Assembly (NCBI RefSeq): GCF_932294415.1
Contig: NC_065538.1
Coordinates: 17,459,656 to 17,523,655 of the forward strand
Origin: Quercus robur
Lineage: Eukaryota; Streptophyta; Magnoliopsida; Fagales; Fagaceae
Direction of reading: 5' to 3'
DNA length: 64,000 nt
Both the position numbers and the translations under genes were made by a program. Within the stretch, counting starts at the first letter, position 1. Every line of letters starts with the position of its first letter. This document shows, piece after piece, positions 12,901 through 25,052 of this stretch. A model generated the notes under the pieces. The model saw only the letters and a list, made by a program, of their open reading frames with translations. It was not told where the DNA came from and did not search any database.

Positions 12901-15900
12901 AATGGCATGGTATCATGACTTGCATTGTTGCTGGCCACCATAGAATTTTCTGTTGGAAGTTCACTTTGAACATCATATATGCTACAATCTGGCAATTCAT
13001 CATCATAGCAAAGGCATATATGTTCAATTTTCTGCAAATGTTGGATCTACCTGTCACTTTTCATCTTTCTATATGATTTTGTATTACGAATTCACCCAAC
13101 TTTCTCATTCCCACGTTCTTTTTGAATAAAAAAATTATAGTTGAGGCTATCACAGACATCAAGAAACTTTACAATGTGACTAGAAACTGGCAAGGCGATC
13201 CATGTGTCCCAAGTGAATACTCTTGGGATGGTTTGAACTGCAGTGGTGACAATCATCCAAGGATCATCTCACTGTAAGTGCACTTCCAAAACATCAAAAC
13301 TTTTGGTGACTCATGTTGTAATATTTCAATCAATATATCATCTTATAGGAAAAACTCTACCTTAACTTGGAGGATCACATAAAATGGACCCTGATATTAA
13401 CTGATATGAAAATATGATGCATCATTTTAGGACATTTGACAATGGAACAAACTCCTTTCATATGCAATAAAAAAAAAAATGTTCTGTCATGCCTTCTGAT
13501 ATTTGATTGAAATTATTTAATTTTCACGGAATGTTCAAACACAGAACCTCTCCAAAAATGAGAAAAATCTTGTTTGAAATGTAAATTATCTTTCAAAAAA
13601 TTGCAACAATTTTTCCTTCTTTCTTAATGACAAGCAGGAACTTGAGCTCAAGCAATTTGACAGGGGAGATTGCAACTTCGTTCTCCAATCTCAAGGCAAT
13701 GCAGTCCTTGTGAGTTCTAATTTGAATTGTGATTGATGTTTAACATTCAGTTAATATAAAATAGTCCCAGCTAGACACCGGCAGGTCAACTCCATCTGCT
13801 AGGTTGAGATTACCAATCGGCAGATAGACGGTGGATCCCTTAATTACCAAAGGATTCAATGCTTGGAGAGTGTATTTGTGGGATTTAATGCCAGGGATTT
13901 TTAATTGAAAAATGCTATATGCAAGTCCTGCAATTTCATATCAATTTTTCAAAAAGAAAAAAGTTTTTAATCTTAACATATGTGGATATGTTATTCTCAA
14001 AATCTTGCTAACTACTGTTTCAGGGATTTATCATACAATGACTTAACTGGGCCACTGCCAGAATTTTTGTCAGAACTACCGAATTTGAACACCCTGTAAG
14101 TTGTTGAGCTTTGATCTTGGTATTACAAACATAACTTTTTGGGGAAGGAAATTGAGGTGATCTGCATACAATATCTTTGCAGTATTTTAAGTGGGAACAA
14201 CCTCACAGGTTCAGTTCCTGAGGCTCTTCTGCAGAAATTTAGGGATGGGAAATTGGCCTTGAGGTTAGCTTATCTTCCTTTCTCCAATATTTTAATTTAC
14301 TTAATAATTCTAAGTTCATTTTGTCACTTACCTGTGTTTTCCATCTTTTCCCTTTATAACTGATTTTATATGGCCAAAAAAAAAAAAAAAGTAAGTAAAT
14401 GTTGTTCACTGATATGTACAATAGATGTCATTTATATTTTAAACATCATTTTGTATTGCATGATGACTGCACTATCTATCCATGTAGATTATGTTTAAGG
14501 ACTTACTTACCATGGCTTATTACCTTTATGCATTTTATGCAAGTGTTGGCGAAAATCCAGATCTTTGTCCGTCAGTTCCATGCAAGAGAAAGAAGAAAAA
14601 GGAGGTTGTTGTTCCAATTGTTGCATCATCTATAGCAGCAGTCCTGGCCCTTCTCTTCATCTTTAGTGCTTTGGTTATCTATAGAAGGAAAAGAAAAGGA
14701 GGTACTTCTTTCTTTATTTTCTGCTTGTGTAATCATTATCACTTTTCACTGAAGTGAGATCGTTTACAAGAGATGTATCACCCAATCCCAGCTAGTCCTA
14801 TTTTTCCTTTGATACACCAAAGCCTTTTAGAAAGTTATGAAAGATATGTATAGAAATTCAAGAAAATAAAGCAAACGCCTAATTAGATTTCAACCGTGGC
14901 CATTGTGGCCAATCACATAATCAAGAGTCAAGACAGTAAATTATGCAATTGATCAACAATTTTGAATACATCCATGGACCATTCAACATGTGAGCAAGTG
15001 GTAAGTGCACTCATTCTCTTCATGCAATTCTTGGGTATGAATCCTGCTTGAGTAATGTTTCAGTTGTCCTGTACCTTACTTTATGGTTTAAGTGGGATGT
15101 ATTTTTCTCAGGATTGGCATCCTGGGACTGTAATGGTAACCTTTTTGCTCGACCAAAGACAAAATATTAATAACAGTAATAATTACATCCATGGGAAAGT
15201 AGGCAAGCTTTCACTACTCATGTAAGATCTCCAGATACACAAAAATGCAGCCACAACTCCACCAAGTACCTATATATGCTTCGACACACCAGGTCCACAC
15301 CTATAGTCACCTAGCATTGCCAAAAAATTAAATAGGTAAATAACAATCCAACTACTGTGCCACAGAATCTGAGATTATCAACCGTAGTCTTCATGGAGTT
15401 CACTGTTCGATAGAATTGAAAATATTATTAATTTATTACCCGCTTTACACCAAAACCATGTCATCCCAAGCCCCTGCTGTTTTGTTAAAGAACCTGTTCC
15501 AGTCATCTTCAATTCATGATATTCAGAATGATAAAGCCAGCAAACTTAGGGAGATCACTTCATACAATCTTGAGCCCATGTTGACCTTATAAAATTGGAC
15601 AACTCATCCTGAAGTGAAAAATATAGATGAGCATGCAATCTAGGACTTCCTTTAGCTTTATCTGTAGAAGGCTAAAATGTCGCTGCAGATGGATTTGGTG
15701 GCCCAAGCCCATGAGTTTATTTGCATTTACTGTCTGGGATAGTAGACTCTGGATTTAACCTTCAACATACTGTGTGAGATGAAATCTATTTGTGGACACA
15801 AACATGAGGGATTTAGAACATAAACTATACATATTCCCCCACATCCCTCAAAACATATTTTAATGGGCAAATTATAACTTACCCACATGTGGTTTGGTCG

Positions 15901-18307
15901 AAATTTAAGTTGCTTACCTGTGGTTTGAAATTTGACGCTTTACCCACCTAAAATTAGCTCAGTTAGATTTCTGTAACCCATGGGTTAAATCACAAGTAAA
16001 CAACTTAAATTTCAACCAAACCACAGGTAGGAAGGTTGTAATTTGCCCTTTTTTAATAGATTGTGCATGTTATAATTGTGAAAATCTTCCTTGTTGTAGA
16101 TATGGTTACCAAATCCAACATCAAATCAAAGAATCAACAGTATAGCTACTCAGAAGTTGTGAGCATAACTAATAACTTTAAAACCATCATTGGAGGAGGA
16201 GGATTTGGAAAAGTGTACCTTGGCAAACTGAAAGATGAAACTCAAGTTGCTGTTAAGTTGCTCTCTGCTTCTTCAAACCAAGGCTATAAGGAATTTCGAG
16301 CAGAGGTTAGACTGGACATTGCAGCCAATCTTTTCAACCACTTGAGTATTTAATTTTAAATAGAAACTGTGATTATATCATGCAGCTAAAAGTTTTTCAT
16401 CCAATTAAATTGTTGAATTGGTTTGAAATACAGGCACAACTTTTAATGATAGTTCATCATAAAAACTTGGTTTCTCTTGTTGGATACTGTGATGAGGGTG
16501 CAAAAAAGGCACTCATATATGAGTATATGGCTAATGGCAATTTGCTCCAGCATTTATCAGGTATTTAGTTATTTACTGGTTACCATTTGTGTCCAAAGGC
16601 TCTTTATCATATGACCCTTTATAAGTTATTTCTGTCAAATCAAAAGCAAGATTTAGTATAGGGCAAGGCTTGGATAGAGCACCATAACTGCATTTAGTTG
16701 GCTTTGAGTAAGACCAGGGCACCTTACAGGTGCAGCTCATGCCAGGTAAGTGTCAAGTATTTCCCAGTGGCCAGTCCCATCTTGCTTGCTATTATCATGC
16801 AACACAACGACCACGGCCTATGAAACTGTAACCAAGTCTTGCCCCTTAGAGGCCCAGCTAATCTGTTCATGATATACTGATTCAAAACAAAAGACCAACC
16901 AAAAAGGGGAGGGTGAGGTGCCAAACCAATCTAATCTTCATATAATTGAAGTGCTATTTCTATTTCATACAATTAGGATTAGCTGATTAGGAATGTTTAG
17001 TTTGACTAACAGCTTACAAATTTTATTAATTTTCTTTACATGATAGGGAAATCAGAGCTAATTTTTATAACAGCCCAGCTAAAAGATAAATTGATATGTT
17101 TTGGCTGCAGTGACGAACACAAATGTATTAACTTGGAACGAGAGAATTCATATTGCAGTGGATGCAGCACATGGTTTGCAAACAAATCGATTACAAGATT
17201 ATTCATCTACTATATATATATATATATATATATATCTTTTTTTAATTTGAAATGGTTTGCAATGGTTTTCTAATGGAGTTGCAGGGTTGGAGTATCTACA
17301 TAATGGTTGCAAGCCACCTATAATCCATAGAGATTTGAAGCCCTCCAACATTTTATTAAATGAACACATGCAAGCCAAGATAGCTGATTTTGGGCTGTCT
17401 AGAGCCTTTGCAACTGAAAATGACTCTCATGTGTCAACTCGCCCAGCTGGTACATTAGGATACGTTGATCCTGAGTAAGTGTTTGCAATTGAAGCAAGAG
17501 CGTATTTAACTTTACAAGTATCACGTATATATGTTTAAATGAAATCTGTACATAATAAGGATCACATCATTCAATTTTAAGTTCCCAATGCATTTAAAAC
17601 CTATCAAATTTACGAATTTCTTTTAATAGCACAAAATTTGTGAAATTTTGCGGTTTTTAATTACATACTATTATAATTTTGATGCTTGGCTCACATTCTA
17701 CACCAGTGGAAGTTGTCATAAGCATAAGAGTGCCAACAACTATTATTTAAGGTTAAAGCAATTAACCATTTAATCACCAAGTACAACTAGGATATAATGG
17801 AAGTAATTACTAGAAAAATTACATCAACTTACGAGTTTCTAGTATTGATCTATCCACTTGTGTTTTACATGCAGATTTCAATCATCTGGAAACTTTAATA
17901 AGAAAAGCGATGTCTATAGCTTTGGGATTATTTTGTTTGAGCTAATCACTGGCCGCACTGCAATAGTACGAGGCCCTGTGAGAAACAATCACATACTTGA
18001 CTGGGTTAATCCTTTGATTGAAAGGGGTGATGTTCAAAACATTATTGATCCAAGATTAGAAGGAGAATTCAATAGTACTTCTGCCTGGAAAGCTATAGAG
18101 ATAGCCATGTCATGCATACCATCATATGCTATCCAAAGGCCAGACATGAGTTATGTGTTGGCAGAACTTAAAGAATGTTTAGCTCTGGAGATGGCTCATG
18201 AAAGAACTCAAAGGATGGCAACTGAGGGCAATTTAACAACTTCAAACATTCCATTTAAAATAACCCATTTGAAGTATGAATCAGATATTGTGCCCCATAG
18301 TAGGTAG
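6243..18307 (+). CDS. Malectin-like LRR receptor-like serine/threonine kinase (LRR-I type)
   Basis: Thirteen exons with GT-AG junctions join in frame: 6243-6366, 10943-11486, 11971-12452, 13141-13273, 13638-13709, 14024-14095, 14183-14263, 14544-14701, 16100-16305, 16434-16560, 17111-17173, 17285-17474 and 17875-18307. They total 2685 nt, predicting 894 aa, normal for the family. The start at 6243 gives a clean signal peptide (residues 1-28); in-frame ATGs at 6165 and 6213 are alternatives. Domains: malectin-like, about 43-383 (opens FITIDCGG); an LRR-flanking GDPCVP segment and about three LRRs, 384-500; CPSVPC; transmembrane helix, about 524-549; kinase from about 570. Kinase motifs seen are [11 protein letters not shown], the VAVK lysine near 608, HRDLKPSN near 702 (an RD kinase), DFGLSR near 722 and YVDPE. 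Proteins of this type sit in the plasma membrane and signal in defence or growth; the ligand here is unknown. Intron 1 (4.6 kb) contains a MULE and intron 8 a MITE. Confidence 0.93.
7333..8825. mobile_element. Non-autonomous Mutator-like element with long terminal inverted repeats
   Basis: The termini are GGCGAAAACACCATTTTGG and its reverse complement. The inverted arms extend about 290 bp (about 7333-7620 and 8540-8825). They are flanked by a perfect 9-bp target duplication, AATATTTTT (7324-7332 and 8826-8834). Nine-bp duplications and long arms are the signature of Mutator-like elements. The arms are built of short units resembling ggtcaatttggtccct. The interior (about 7620-8540) has no transposase; it holds an internal near-repeat (acccagaatct, near 7730 and 7831) and no gene I recognise. 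The element lies in intron 1 of the receptor kinase. Confidence 0.9.
9430..9740 (-). pseudogene. LINE reverse-transcriptase C-terminal relic
   Basis: Read on the minus strand, one open frame of about 100 codons matches the region after the RT fingers and palm in plant L1-type LINEs. Recognisable pieces in order are [43 protein letters not shown] and [17 protein letters not shown]. No flanking RT, RNase H or poly-A was found, so it is a short isolated relic in intron 1 of the receptor kinase, opposite to transcription. Confidence 0.7.
15865..16048. mobile_element. Small MITE (184 bp) in receptor-kinase intron 8
   Basis: The terminal sequences GGGCAAATTATAACTTACC and the reverse complement of the right end (GGGCAAATTACAACCTTCC) form an inverted repeat covering most of the element. 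The flanks are 9-bp near-duplicates, TATTTTAAT (15856-15864) and TTTTTTAAT (16049-16057), consistent with a Mutator-type insertion. It has no coding capacity. Confidence 0.75.
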
Positions 18308-19365
18308 AATTTTATTTTTGAATATTTGATAGTTGGGGAGGGGGCATTAGAACTTGGACATTTTCGTTGAAAACACTAGAAAGTGTCAATAGAGTTCTAA
18401 AGCTTGTGACCCATATTAGGTAGTCATCAAATAAAAGACTAGTGGTCAGTTGTTCTTTGTATGCTATATGACAAGTTTGCATTAGTATTTGACGAACTTT
18501 CCTATATCCTTGTTTTGTCTCTTGTTCAATGAAAGTATGAGCGTGTATTATAACTTGTTTCATATATTTTCTAATGGACAAGTAAATTATAATTATGCAT
18601 AATTTATATTCTGCATGTGCTTAAGGGTTTAATTTTTTAAAGAAACATTGTTATGTAATAACAAGTACATTATAATGCTCTAGAATGTCAACTACAGTGG
18701 CTCTGTATTTTGAACAGATCAAGTCCCTATTAAAGTCAATTTCAGACTGCAAATTCTCTTGTTTTATATTTTATAATCACCACTCATTAAGCTCTCTTTA
18801 TTTTATCTAAATATATCTTAAGTAGGGGAGGGGGTTCGAACCCTGGACCGTTGAAAACATATAAAAAGCGTCAATTGAACCATAGATTATTGGCCACTAC
18901 TCATTAAGCTTTTTGAGTAAAAGAAGAGCACTAGCAATAAATTTCGGCCCATAAATTTTTATCCTAGCCCAAAGTTTTTCGGTTTTTTTTTTCTCCAGTC
19001 TGTGAGGCCTGGGCCTGGACCATGCCCAGAGCACTTGATTACACTAAAGGTGCACTGATTGCAATAAAGGGGTCTTTGTCCGAAAGGTTAGAGATGGATA
19101 CAGCCCTCCTCTTCCTCCTTCTTCTTCTTCTTCTTCTTCTTTTTAATGCATTTTCTTTATTCATATATATATATATATATATATATATTTATTTATTTAA
19201 AAAGCACAACATAGTCCCTAATGGTTCTAAGACTAGTACACAACTTGAATACAATTTTTTTTTATTATATAAATACGATATAATTTCAACCTAATGTTCA
19301 TTACATGATATTTTTTTTCTTTATCATGAAGCCCAAGACACTAATTAGTTTTTGGAATAAGTAGA
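18308..19365. other. Intergenic region after the receptor kinase
   Basis: The first part should be the 3' untranslated region of the kinase gene. Two related short blocks occur, at about 18331-18400 (gggagggggcattagaacttgg) and about 18823-18890 (gggagggggttcgaaccctgg). Each is followed by gttgaaaaca, which looks like diverged copies of a dispersed, possibly tRNA-like, repeat. There is a TTC repeat at about 19108-19140 and an (AT)n at about 19166-19188. No gene is visible. Confidence 0.5.
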
Positions 19366-20087
19366 GTTCAAATTCTAAATCTCTTATTTAAAAGAAAATA
19401 AATTTGATCAATTGAGCTAATTTGAATAATAATGCTATGGACATAGTTTTTATTCATAATAAAATTTCACATCTGCTAAGATAATAAACTTTGAGTTGTG
19501 GAAAAAGAGCAGTGAGTTCATGAATGTTAGTTGATTCCACATCAAATTCATCAATCACTTAAAAAATGGTGGAACTCATTGTAAAAAAATATCATGCCTG
19601 CAACATTATTGTAACTTGAATGGATTCAACTCGAGGTAGAGCCCTATTGGGCTGGTGAACCTATGGGCGGCACATTTTATATTTGCCATTGTCGCACATT
19701 TAGTAAATCACAATCTCATTAATAAGGCAACTTGTGGGCTGAAGTAAAGACTTGAGTTCAAAAGTGGCAATGAAGGGCCTCAAAAGTCTTAAAATAAAAT
19801 GCGCAATGAAGGGCCTCAAAAGTGGAAAAGTGAAAAAGATTGTTGATAACCACATAATTAAAATCTAGGTAAATTATAAAGTTGGTCTTTATTCTTTATA
19901 CCATATTTTAATTTGGTCTTTAACCTTTCAATTGTGTCAATTTGGTCTCTAATCTTTTGATACTGTGTCAAAATAGTCACTACAATTAAGTGATTGATGG
20001 AAAATGATAACGTGACTAACAGCCAAAATAAAAAATGATTTTTTTGCCGTATAGACCTCCATTTGGATTGCCATATCAGCATCATAA

Positions 20088-22379
20088 TTTTTTTTTTTTT
20101 TTTTTTTTTGAGAAGAAAAGGAACCACTTTATTAATGTATGGAAAAATTATGAAGTTACATCAACATAAACTAGATAGGTAATGTCGGCTGGAACAGATT
20201 CCATCCAAACAGATAAAGGAAAAGACATTCTAGCTCTCCTGGCTAAAGCATGTGCAACACCGTTGCCCTGCCGCCTAACATGAGAGAAAGAACAAGTTTG
20301 GAACAAACCCCTTAAAGACTTACAATCTTTTATAATATGACCAATACTAGACCGGTCTGGGCAGAGGCCTACTAGTGCTTTTACCACAAGCTCGAAGTCT
20401 CCCTCAAATACTGCATGTCTCAAGCCCAACTCTTCCATGAATATCATCGCTCTCCTTGCTGCCATTGCCTCCAGGACTTCCACAGTCGGCTGCATTTCAA
20501 TTTTCTCTGCTAGTGATCCCATAACTTGACCCCGATCATTCCGCACCACAACACCAATCCCTGCTTTCTCTTCATCCACGAAGCAAGCCCCGTCATAATT
20601 CACCTTATACATTCCTGCAGCTGGTGGTACCCAATGTTGTGTCTAGGTCAATTTTCTCTTGGGCCTACCAACAGAATTTCCGTGGTACTCAGTCAGCAGT
20701 GCAGTTGCCGCATCATGGATCTTCTCAGGAGGTAGGTGCTGCTTGTTAAAGTGCCTCTTGTTACATCTAGTCCATATCATCCATGCGACCACCATGAATA
20801 ACTCCATGTTTTCTTCCTGCTGCCTTGCCGAGAAAACCAAGTCTGCAAAAGAACCCATACTCCGTTCTTGGCTTCTTAGTTTCTTGAACTCGTGACCCCA
20901 ACAACCCAGCACATGATCACAGTCCCAAAGAGCGTGGCGGACCGTTTCACTTGCTCTGTCACAGTTGCTGCATAACGGTGACTCTAACACTTTTCGCCGA
21001 TGCAAATTTGCCAACGTTGGGAGTGATTCGGTGCATGCACGCCAGCCAAAGTGTTTTATCTTGTTGGGGATTTGCAAACTCCACATCCACTTCCAAAAAT
21101 TCCTCGAATCAGTAGTGTTTGACCCCGACGCAACCTCCCTGTTTTCCAGCTCACCTAATAGTTGATACCCTGTCTTTACCGAATAATTTCCATCCCGGCT
21201 TCATGGCCAAACGGTGCAATCTGCTTGTGGCGTTTTGCAAAGTGGGATAGCCTTAATTCTTTGAGCCAAGTATGGAGAAATTTTCTGGTCAATCAACTGA
21301 CCATTCCATTCCATTGTTGTCTAGTCTATTAGTGAGCTAACTGTGGAGTCATCTTTACACTCTTGCGTGAGTGGTACTGCCTTGGTTGGAAGGCAGCCCG
21401 GAATCCAGCTATCCTTGAACACCCTAATCTGTGATCCATCACCAACCCTCCATAACATCCCCTTCTCAATGACATGCCTTGCTTTAAGGATACTTTGCCA
21501 AGCGAAGGAGCCCTTCTTGCTTTTTGCCTCCAATACCGAACCTGTGGGAAAGTATTTTGTGCTGAAAACCTTAAACAGAAGAGAATTTCTATCTATTTGT
21601 AGCCTCCATATTTGTTTAGCAAGCATAGCCTCATTGAATCTCACCAAATCTTTGAACCCCATACCTCCCTCCTCTTTCGGTTTACATAAAACTTCCCAGC
21701 TCTTCCAATGAATTTTTCTTTGACTACCACGTTCACCCCACCAAAAATTTCTGATTTGCATTTCAATATCCTTGCACAAACCCACCGGCAACTTGAAACA
21801 ACTCATTGCAAATGTGGGGATAGCTTGCACCACCGCCTTGAGCAAAATCTCTCTCCCCGCTTGAGATAGGAGCTTTTCCTTCCAACCTTGAAGCTTTGCC
21901 CACACCCTCTCTTTGATATAATTGAGACTTGCCTTTTTATTTCTACCAACCACAGCAGGCAAACCAAGGTATTTTTCAGATTCCTTGATTTCTGGAACTC
22001 CTAGGAAACTTAGAATATCTCTCTTCTTTTCTTCAGGCACTGCTTTGCTAAAGAAAAGGGTTGTCTTCTCCCGGTTTATTTGTTGACCGGATGCCCCTTC
22101 ATATAGCGATAGGATGTGTTGAATGGCTTGCAAATCCTCCATCCTTGCTCGGCAAAACAGCAAAGTATCATCTGCAAAAAATAGGTTAGTAATCTTTGGG
22201 CCATTTTTACATAAGGAAAAACCCCGAATAACATTATCCTTTGCAGCATGTTGGATCATTCTATTCAACCCCTCCAAGTACAATAAAAAAAGGTATGGTG
22301 ATAATGGGTCCCCCTGACGAATTCCCCTAGTTGGAGAAATTTCGCCTTTGGGTTCCCCATTAACTAAGATTGAATTAGA
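20088..22379 (-). pseudogene. 5'-truncated L1-type LINE (RT, zf-RVT, RNase H)
   Basis: On the minus strand one reading frame runs from about 22379 to 20148. It starts inside the reverse transcriptase (ILVNGEPKGEISPTRGIRQG, then PLSPYLFLL, then FADDTLLFC), passes the zinc-finger-like region (IPNKIKHFGWRA, CSNCDRASETVRHALWDC) and ends in an RNase H-type domain (VNYDGACFVDEEKAGIGVVV, HALARRA). The frame never shifts but carries three stops: TAG 21321-21323, TGA 21201-21203 and TAG 20643-20645. The 3' tail is the T run at about 20088-20110, i.e. poly-A on the minus strand. ORF1, the endonuclease and the first half of RT are missing. No target duplication was found. Confidence 0.9.
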
Positions 22380-22909
22380 TATTAATATTTCCCTATAAAA
22401 AAGAAATATATATTAATCTTTCTTCCCCAATTTTTAAAGAAAAATAAAAAAATAATTAAAAATAATTTTTAATATGCATTTTTTTCCTTTCAATTTCTTG
22501 GCATCCATACACAGTTTGAAATCAAATCCTACAAAAATCAACCCTTACAAATTTCATTTGAGTTTATGTAAATGTAACCTTCACATACGGAAATGAAAAC
22601 ATATTCAAACATTCACACTCGTAATCAAACCCACAACTCTAAAAAAAAAAAAAACTAGAGATCTTAGATTGATTTGAAATGAAAAACACCAATTTAGGTG
22701 GTCGAAACCCAATCAAACCTATATAGCCAACTCAATCTCCTCAAGCCAACTACAACCCATTTTGGAGTACCAGTGTACCACATACAGTGGTTGAAACCCC
22801 AAAACCCAGCAAGTTTCAAGGAAGCTTAAGATTCTTTTAAAACAAGTTACAACTCAATCATAGTCCAAGGTGAAATGGAGCATTCCATATTCTTTTTTTA
22901 AAAAAAAAT
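22380..22909. other. Unassigned filler between LINE relic and Pack-MULE
   Basis: AT-rich sequence with no recognisable gene or repeat end. It ends in the 9-bp target duplication AAAAAAAAT (22901-22909) of the neighbouring Pack-MULE. Confidence 0.4.
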
Positions 22910-24514
22910 GAACAAAGTTTAGCTACAAAACCAGTTGTAGCCTGAGACTACAAACTGCTCTAATAAACTGACATGTGCAATGCACATGATTACTTAAGTA
23001 AACTTAACCCGACTAACCTTAGTTAACTACACTACCTATTAAAAAAATAAAAAATAAAAACGAAAAACCTAAAAGAACCTATACGTATAATCTCTCTGAC
23101 TCTATCTCTCTCTCTCCCTCCTCTCTTTCCCTCTTTCATCGACTTCTCTCTCTAAACCGTAACCCAAAAACCTAGCTCCCACCGGTCACCCAAAGCCTCC
23201 TGTCTCCACCGCCGGCCAACCTCAAATTCTGTAGTCTCCACTGCCAGCCCACCACCTCAAATCATTCTCTGTCACTATCGCCGGCCCACCCAGTTCCGCT
23301 ACTCAAAGCCACCTCTTGTCCGTCGCTCCACCACTCACCAGTCAAAACTAAATTTCCTTTTGTTTTATTTATAGAAAACTAAATTTACTCTTTTAATTCT
23401 ATTAATTTTTTCTGAATGAATTGTGTTTGATTATTAATGTGAGTTTTGGATTTCTGGTTTTGTTTGATTATTAATGTAAACATTATCGCTATAGTAGAGT
23501 GCTACACAATGCATAACTATGTTGTATTATTCATTTTATTTTCATTCTCTATAAGTGCTCATTTTAGTAAATCTCTGCATCCCTATGTTTCTGCAAGCAT
23601 CACTTGTGGTTCTCTAATTCAGTGCCAACAAACTTTGATCAATTAAAAATTTGGAGTCATTAACTTGTCGAGGGAGCTTCTCATTGTAGTCAAAGCTGTT
23701 TAATTAATGAGTATTTAGAATCACAGCCCTCTTAAAAATGGTCATCATCAAAAGCTTCTGTTTTGAATGTTGTTGAGCCTAGGCAGTCAAGTTGAAATAG
23801 AGAGTACCAATAATTCAATGGCACCTATTTTGTTGAATCCATCAAATCAACTCTCCTTCGAATCAAATGTAGCACAAACATTATCTCTACTTGAAAGATG
23901 TACAAATATGATGGAACTATTGCAGATTCATGCTTGCATTTACAAAACAGGTTTCATTATAGACCATATTCCAGTGAGTAGGCTTCTAACTTTCAGTACC
24001 TCACTGGATTTTGGAAACTTAATATATACTCGGAAGGTTTTTGACAGAATTAGTAGACGCATTACTTTCATGTGGAACACCATGATAAGGAGATACTCAA
24101 ATAGCAATGAACCAAAAGAAGCCCTACTTTTGTACCATTAACAGCTATGTCATTCAGCCCCACACAATGCTTACACCTTTCCTATCCTACTTAAAGCATG
24201 TTCCCGTATGTTAGCCTTGGAAGAAAGCCAACAAATCCATGCCACATCATAAAAACAAGGTTTGGCTTGGACATTTATGCCAACAGGGTGGATTAAGGTG
24301 GCTTAACCATAAAAACAGGGAACAAGAGGTGGCTTTAAGCTGCGGAACTGGGTGGGCCGGCGGAGAAGACAGAGGAGGGTTTGAGGTGGTGAGCCAGCAG
24401 TGGAGACAGTACAGAATTTGAGGTTGGCCGGCGGTGGAGAGAGGAGGCTTTGGGTGACTGGTGGGAGCTGGGTTTCTGGGTTACGATTTAGAGAGAGAAG
24501 TCGATGAAATAGGG

Positions 24515-24556
<42 letters not shown>

Positions 24557-24748
24557 ACGTATAGGTTCTTTTACGTTTTTAGTTTTTATTTTTTATTTTT
24601 TTAATAAGTAGTGTAGTTAGCTAAGGTTAGTTGGGTTAAATTTACTTAAGTAATCATGTGCATTGCACATGTCATTTTTTACGCATGTCATTTTATTAAA
24701 GTAGTTTATAGTCTCAGGCTACAATTGGTTTTGTAGTTAAACTTTGTC
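22910..24748. mobile_element. Pack-MULE carrying a PPR gene fragment
   Basis: Terminal inverted repeats of about 415 bp (22910-23325 and about 24320-24748) begin GAACAAAGTTTAGCTACAAA on the left and GACAAAGTTTAACTACAAA on the reverse-complemented right. The perfect 9-bp target duplication is AAAAAAAAT (22901-22909 and 24749-24757). The arms include a (CT)n/(GA)n run and a GC-richer part (caccgccggcc / ggccggcggtg), unusual for this AT-rich neighbourhood and itself gene-like. The 1-kb interior holds a fragment of a pentatricopeptide repeat gene. It is nested inside the MULE at 19868-25496. Confidence 0.9.
23767..24290 (+). pseudogene. Captured fragment of a pentatricopeptide repeat (PPR) gene
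   Basis: The frame from 23767 reads LLERCTNMMELLQIHACIYK, then RKVFDRISRRITFMWNTMIR and SNSNEPKEALLLYH, and stops at TAA 24139-24141. The same frame continues with NAYTFPILLKACSRMLALEE and QQIHA, then a second stop, TAA, at about 24248. This is the N-terminal part of a PLS-class PPR protein of the organelle RNA-editing or processing kind. The family normally exceeds 500 aa; here about 170 codons survive. Two stops and the truncation make it a gene fragment transported by the surrounding Pack-MULE. Confidence 0.85.
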
Positions 24749-24756
24749 AAAAAAAA

Positions 24757-25052
24757 TTTATCCAAAGTGATTCTAAAGCTTGCACAGAGGCTATTCAGGG
24801 GCTGGGTCAGATTTATCCATTGAGGAGTTCAAGCTGGAGCTATATAGTTTGTAATCTAGCAAAGGCTTTCCGTGTATGTATTTTCAATTGAGTTTGTATA
24901 GGAAGCTAATAAATCTCCTCATGAGTGGCTACTGGCTAGGTGATCTAGCAAAGGCTAACGTTTTCTCATTGGAGGTTTGCCATGGTTCTACATGGGTTCC
25001 TCTTAAGTTCTTTGGTTCATTAAAAGTTCTACATATTATCAAAAAAAAAAAA
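24757..25052 (+). pseudogene. LINE RNase H tail with poly-A
   Basis: Directly after the Pack-MULE target duplication, a plus-strand frame reads IQSDSKACTEAIQGLGQIYP, matching the RNase H (RVT_3-like) segment that ends many plant LINE ORF2 proteins. Later pieces (EANKSPHEW) follow in a shifted frame. A 13-base A run at 25040-25052 forms the tail. Only the last 300 bp of the element are present. Confidence 0.55.

Noticed and set aside
20526..21711. Several plus-strand frames opposite the LINE
   Set aside because: Shadows of the minus-strand LINE ORF2, whose domains are unmistakable.
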